Shown here: positions 58,908 through 64,000 of the stretch, one piece after another | How positions within the stretch are numbered: position 1 is the first letter of the stretch | Layout: every line of letters starts with the position of its first letter | Origin: Luscinia megarhynchos | Lineage: Eukaryota; Chordata; Aves; Passeriformes; Turdidae | DNA length: 64,000 nucleotides | NCBI GenBank assembly: GCA_034336665.1 | Contig: JAPFBE010000003.1 | Span: 1 to 64,000 of the forward strand | Reading direction: 5' to 3' | Notes under the pieces: generated by a model | The model's database searches: none | What the model saw: the letters and a program-made list of their open reading frames with translations, nothing else | What the model was told of the DNA's origin: nothing | Made by a program: the position numbers and the translations under genes

Positions 58908-60109
58908 CTCAACAGCAATCTAAAACAAAAAAAAAAACAAGTCCAAGGCTGAAGTTTGCCAAGCTAAGTGTCTGCTTAATGTCCAGGCTTTTAAATGCCT
59001 TTTCCTGTGTGGTTGAGTTTTTTGATACCCAACCTTCTCCACATGTTCCTCTAGCAACTGCTACATGCTTCCATGTACACTGTCTCTGGCCCTCAGTACA
59101 TTTAATATAATCAATCTTTACAGGGTGTATTTCCACTCATTTATTAGAGGTAACTTTATCTGCATTCTTGCATGCTGCTTTCTACTTAAGACATACATCT
59201 GGGAACTACAAGTTTGTTTAGAAACACATGGGACTAATGCAGTGCCCAGCAAAGCAGGTCATCAGTTGCTCAAACCACAGAGCAGGATAAAAGGCTCAAC
59301 TGCAGGACTAAAATACAGAAAGAAAATCTTTAGTGCAAGCACTAAAGGAAAAAATAGTAAGACCAGGCATTTAAAGGCATATCACAGCAAATAAGTGATG
59401 GAGAAAAAGTTGGAGGCCACTTGGTCCATACCTTTTCCCTAAAACAAATGAAACTGTTATCATCTAGATGGATGATAGTTTCCAAAAGTCTGCAGTGACA
59501 AGAATTTCTCAACGCTTTAGGCAGTCTATTTCAGACTCAGCTAGCTTCATGATCAGTAGTTTTCTTCAGTGTCCAGCTGATTCTCTGTACTCCTCAAAGT
59601 TAAATTGGAGAACAATTTTTGTCTTCTCTGCAGCAGTATTTTAGATATTAGAAGATTTCTTTCTATCTTCAGTCTTCTCCAGATTCAATAGCTAGAAGAC
59701 CTTCAAAACCCTCTCCTGTGAGGTATGTGGCCTGGTCACTCTTGCTGCATACCTCTAATTCAGCAGTTTTACACCCTGTCCACCTATTTTCAGCAATCAG
59801 CTTTGGGTATTTCACAGTTCTGCTGAGGTTAGGAACATTGTAGAAAAAAAAAGTAGGAATTCATGCGTCTTCCAGATAACATTCATGGTTACATATCTGA
59901 AGATACAGTGTAGGCCTCCCACAACAGTGGGATATAGCTTACTCATGTTTAGCTTGTGACCTCCTGCAGTTATGAATCTCTCACCATGTAATGGTGCTAG
60001 GTACAAGGTTGGGCTCCAAGACTTACAGTAAACAGAGTTACATCAGGTTGGTGGCCAGTAAGTAAATGAGGAAGTAAGTTCTCTTTCACTCAATTTCCTT
60101 TTATGCCAC

Positions 60110-60525
60110 ATTCAGCAATCTAGTTGAGGCAAACCAGCAGATGTGGAGGTGGTTTTGACTGTAGCAAAGCTTTTTATACTGTCTCTAACAGTATCCTTCA
60201 ACAAAAATGTCCAGCTTGCAGCTAGACAAGTCCATAATGGGAGAGGTGAAAGAAGACAGAGACAATATGTTCTCAGTTGCATCCAGCAACAGGGCAAGAG
60301 GCAATGGGCACAAACTGACATAGAAAAAATACACTTAAACAATAAAACCCCCTCATATTGTTTTATCAGGGTGGTCAAGCACTGGAATAGGTTGCCCAAA
60401 GAGATTGTGGAGTCTCCATCTATGGGGATAATACCCAGCAACCTGCTCTAGTAAGACCTGTTTTAAGCAAGAGTGTTGGATGACTCCAGATGCCCCTTCC
60501 AACCTCCACTATTCTGTAAAGACTA
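60110..60525 (+). mobile_element. CR1 LINE fragment
   Basis: GCTTTTTATACTGTCTCTAA, then GGTGGTCAAGCACTGGAATA, then CCCCTTCCAACCTCCACTA give the CR1 ORF2-to-3' UTR order. It lies in the intron between two LCMT2 exons. Confidence 0.8.
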
Positions 60526-60596
60526 TTTGACTAAAAAGCCGGGTGTTTAGAAGTTACCAGAAGTCTAAATCTAATCACCACAGAGTACTTCCTTAC

Positions 60597-60694
60597 CACA
60601 GTGCAGGAGAGTTCTGGAGTGTGCAGGAAATACCAATCCCCCAGCACAGGCTCCAGAGCAGAGCGGCCACCATACACAAACAAGTACTGTTCAC
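60597..60694 (-). CDS. LCMT2: LCMT2 kelch exon, second in window
   Basis: This 98-base exon encodes EQYLFVYGGRSALEPVLGDW, a kelch blade with the GG turn and conserved Trp. Acceptor TTTCCATAG and donor GTG|GTAAGG are good. The split Gly codon joins exactly with the exon at 61739-61969. Confidence 0.85.
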
Positions 60695-61738
60695 CTATGG
60701 AAACAGACAGCCAGGGTGAGACAGAAGTCAGAATCTGGTATGCCACAAAAGCAAAAACTTCTGTTTGCATAGAAGGGAAGCTGACAAAATGGGGGCAATA
60801 GTACTTTGGATAGATGCCAAGGACATGCATTCAGTGCACTGTGCCCTGTCCTTTCACTGACTCGGAATGGACTGTGCAGATAACACTAGGGCTGGTCACT
60901 TTCTTCAGCTACAAAGCAATATCAAGGCAAAAATAAGATGAAACAATACAGTTTGACAAAGACAAAACCCAATGTTTTAATTATTATTATTAAATAATCA
61001 TTTAATTATTAATATAATTTTATTTACCCATTTGGCATTTGCTTTTTTGATATAAAATTCTGATTGGAAGGCAGAACGCTAAACTATGCTACAGTGTTAA
61101 TTAAGCACTGCTCCACAAATGCAAAGTGTGCTCCAGACTAGACTAACAACTGCTTAAAAATTTCCTTCTGCTGCCCTTGGAGAATTCCCTGCCAGCTGCA
61201 GGAATGGGACACCTTAGCAAAGGACAGCTTTCAGCTCCTGAATGCCACTGCTTAAGTTTTTGCCCCTTACAACCAGGATCTCTTAATAAACCAACCTTCA
61301 CCTTGCTATTGCAGGACCTGACTCTAGAGCTGTTCAAAACTACCGAGTGTTTGTCAATTGCTACTAGAAAAGTAACATTTCTTCTGAAGGACTTGATAAA
61401 GAAATAGGGATCCTGCTCCTCAAAAAATATCCTTCGGAGAGAACAAACTTTATTTCTGGCATGATCAAGCATGAATAACTTCACCATAGATGATCTCAAT
61501 GAATCAGTTTTCCAGAACAGATTACAGTATGTTTCAATCCTACTTGCCACCAGGGATTATGTAGACAAAATTAAAAATCACCACATTTCAAGTGTCAAAA
61601 AGAGATCTCAAAGCCTCTTAATTTCCTTCCTACTGCCAGGTTTGAGAAGAGGTCAATATGAACTTCATGAAGATCAACAAGTCAAGTGCAAGATCCTGCA
61701 TACCTAAAATCCATTTCCACTCTTTCCAGGCTTTTTAC

Positions 61739-61969
61739 CTTTGAAGGTTATTTCAGTTGTGCTGTGTCTCCAACGCAAAGCTGCTGCTTCAGCAGCAGGT
61801 TGCAGGCTTACAAGCTCCACTGCAACGTCATCTGGGCCTGAAGCATTACAGGTTTCGGGGAACTTCAGCCACAACATTCCCAAGCCTGCACTCGATGGGG
61901 ATGTTCGTCCTCCTACCACCAGAGCCAGAGTGTCTGAGAGACAAGACACGGTATGGTACAACCTCTCAC
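61739..61969 (-). CDS. LCMT2: LCMT2 kelch exon, first in window
   Basis: This 231-base exon reads ERLYHTVSCLSDTLALVVGG and then RTSPSSAGLGMLWLKF, a kelch blade typical of LCMT2. Acceptor TATCTCCACAG and donor CAAAG|GTAAAA bound it, and it starts and ends in phase 1. The methyltransferase half and any earlier exons must lie beyond 64000, because 62-64 kb is filled with CR1. Together the five exons give about 269 codons including the stop. Confidence 0.85.
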
Positions 61970-62004
61970 CTGTGGAGATACAAAACGTCACGGTTCACAC
62001 AGGT

Positions 62005-62350
62005 GGTTTTTTTTATAATCATTTAAGTTGGAAAAGACCCTTAAAGATTATTAAGTCCAACCATTCCTCCAGCACTCTCCTGGCCAAAACTAAACCATGT
62101 CCTCAAGAGCCACTTTCACACGGCTTTTAAATCCTTCCAGGGATGTGGACTTCACCTACCCTGCGTAGCCTATGCCAGACATGGACGACCCTTTACTTAG
62201 AGACGTTTTTTTCAATAATCAACCTAAACCTCCCCTGGCACAGCTTGAAGCCATTTCCTTTTATCCTGTCCCTTGTCTCCTGGGAGAAGAGGCTGACCTC
62301 CCACCTGACTACACCCTCCTTTCAGGTAGTCATAAAGAGTGAGAAGCTTC
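62005..62350 (-). mobile_element. CR1 LINE 3' end, minus strand
   Basis: TTTAAGTTGGAAAAGACCCT, then AGTCCAACCATTCCTCCAGC, then the CTTCCCCTTGAGCA stretch follow the CR1 3' region in reverse. Confidence 0.75.
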
Positions 62351-62399
62351 CCCTTGAGCATCCTTTTCTTCAGGCTGAGCCCCACACACCCAGTTCCCT

Positions 62400-63625
62400 T
62401 GGCCACTACTACAATGAGCTTACAGAAGTGGTGGATGAGGGAAGAGAAACAGATGTCCTCTACCTGGACTTGTACAAAGCATTTCATACTGTCCCACCCA
62501 GCACCCAGTCCCCAAACTGGAGAGACATGGATTTGACAGACGGACCATTCGGTGTATTAGGAATTAGCTGGATGGTCTCACTCAAAGAGTCACAGTCACC
62601 AGCTCAATGTCCATGTGGAGACCAGTGATAAGCGCTGTTCTTCAGTCTCCACAGGTAAAAGCACCATTTAACATCTTTATTGGTGACACGGACACTGGGA
62701 CCAAGGGCACCCCCAGCACATTTGTCAATGACAAGGAGCTGTGTGGTGCAGTCATGTGCTGGAGGGAAAGGGAGCAGCATCCAGAGGGACCTGGACAGGA
62801 GAGGTGGGACTGTGTCAGCCTCATGGAGTTCAGTGGGACCAAAGGCAAGGTCCTGCACCTGGGCTGGGGCAATCCCAGCACAAAAACAGACTGGTCAGAG
62901 AACGTATCAAAAGCAGCTCTGGGGAGAAGGACTTGGTGGAGTTTGTGGACAAAAAGTTCAGTACTTTTGACACAAAAAAGTTCAGTATGTTCAGCAGTAC
63001 GTGCTTGCAGCGCAGAAAGTCAGCATGTCCCAGGCTGCATCAAAAGAGATTGTGTGGCCAGCAGGTCGACGGAGATGATTCTTACCCTATAATGCTGTTT
63101 TTCTGAGACCCTCACCTGGAGTTCTGCATCCAGCACAATAAAGACATGGAGCTGCTGGAAAAAATTCAGAGTCCACTAGCTTGATCACAGGACTGAAGCC
63201 CCTCTGTTCTGAAGATAGGCTGAGAGGGTCTGGGTTGCTCAGCCTGGAGAAGTGAAGCCTCCAGGCAGACCTTAGCACCCCTTCCAGTGCCTAAAGGGAC
63301 TCCAAGAGAGCTGGAGAGGGACTTTGGAAAAGGGCCTGCAGTGACAGGACAAGGGGGAATAGCTTCTCACAGACAGAGGGCAGGGTTAGATGGGATATCG
63401 GGGACAAATTATTCTCTGTGAAGGTCATGAGGCTCTGGCACAGGTTGCCCAGAGAAGTGGCTACCATTTGTCTGGAAATATTCCACACCATGCTGGATGG
63501 GGCTCTGATTAACCGGGTCTAGTGGAAGGTGTCCCTGCCCATGGCAGAGGGTTGGAGCTAGATGATCTTTAAGTCCCTTCCAACCCAAACCATTCCATGA
63601 TTCTATGATTCTATGACTCTAGCCC
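62400..63625 (+). mobile_element. CR1 LINE with octamer tail
   Basis: The frame remnant TGGATGAGGGAAGAGAAACA leads into the conserved CCAGAGGGACCTGGACAGGA and the 3' UTR, ending TTCTATGATTCTATGACTCT at about 63599-63618. The ATTCTATG octamer repeat is the diagnostic 3' end of bird CR1. Confidence 0.9.
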
Positions 63626-63639
63626 CTCAACGTCTCTCT

Positions 63640-63960
63640 TTCTGTTACAGGCCCAGAATTGGACATGGCACTTGAGGTGTCTCTGCAGTGCCCAGCAGAG
63701 AGGGACAATCACTGCTCCGTGCCTGTGGCCACACTAGGCTGGTACCAGCCAGGTGCCATTTGATTTCCTGTCCACCTCAGCTCATGTTCAACCAATGTCA
63801 AACAGAACCCCCAGGTCCCTTTCCAGTTTTCCAGTCACCCTGCCCCCAGCCTGGGGCGCAGCATGGGGTTGTGGTGACCAAAGGGCAGGATACAGCATCT
63901 AGCAACCAGAACCTTCAGATCTCTGGGGCTGCCAGCATCACTGTGCCATGACATCATTTC
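63640..63960 (-). mobile_element. CR1 LINE internal fragment, minus strand
   Basis: CCCAGAATTGGACATGGCAC, GAGGTGTCTCTGCAGTGCC and ACCCCCAGGTCCCTTTCCAG match the reverse of CR1 ORF2. The copy runs towards the right edge. Confidence 0.65.
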
Positions 63961-64000
63961 TTAACTAGACTTTCTTTCACTTTTAGCACCAAGGTATCCC

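Overview
The window is eukaryotic nuclear DNA and almost certainly avian. It carries many CR1 LINE fragments, one of which ends in the octamer ATTCTATG tail typical of bird CR1. It also has avian-style LTR elements, GC-rich minisatellites, and intron-containing genes. Exons are short with GT-AG borders, so most long open frames are shadows inside repeats. A passerine-like, repeat-rich chromosome is plausible, but the species cannot be fixed from sequence alone.

Layout. 1-4150 is ordinary non-coding DNA. 4180-11930 is a mosaic of GC-rich modules (three related copies), an AG-rich foldback module (X), an A/C-rich block, a 2.4 kb G/T satellite and a possible solo LTR. 12896-25090 is a tandem array of six near-identical ~2.01 kb units plus a partial seventh, each carrying small hairpins with a C-T-T-A loop. 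26637-30369 is a young endogenous provirus with near-identical LTRs, a 6-bp target duplication and a tRNA-Phe-type primer site. It keeps a frameshifted class II (alpha/beta-like) gag and a gamma-like env fragment, but no protease or polymerase. It sits inside an older AT-rich repeat.

30740-32760 is a CpG island with a 36-bp array and a promoter rich in CCAAT boxes. 37322-39930 holds exon-like segments of a plus-strand gene (helical-repeat-like, possibly URB1). A 3 kb composite with inverted AG/CT-rich arms (39931-42960) follows directly. 43-50 kb is largely non-coding, with a second CpG promoter at 48.7 kb.

50.5-64 kb is full of CR1 fragments and holds two convincing minus-strand genes. One is a two-exon gene for a small single-pass membrane protein with a TATA box (52219-53325). 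The other is the 3' half of LCMT2 (TYW4), the tRNA-wybutosine enzyme: five kelch-encoding exons with consistent splice phases, running from 61969 down to a stop at 55490. Its 5' exons lie beyond the right edge.
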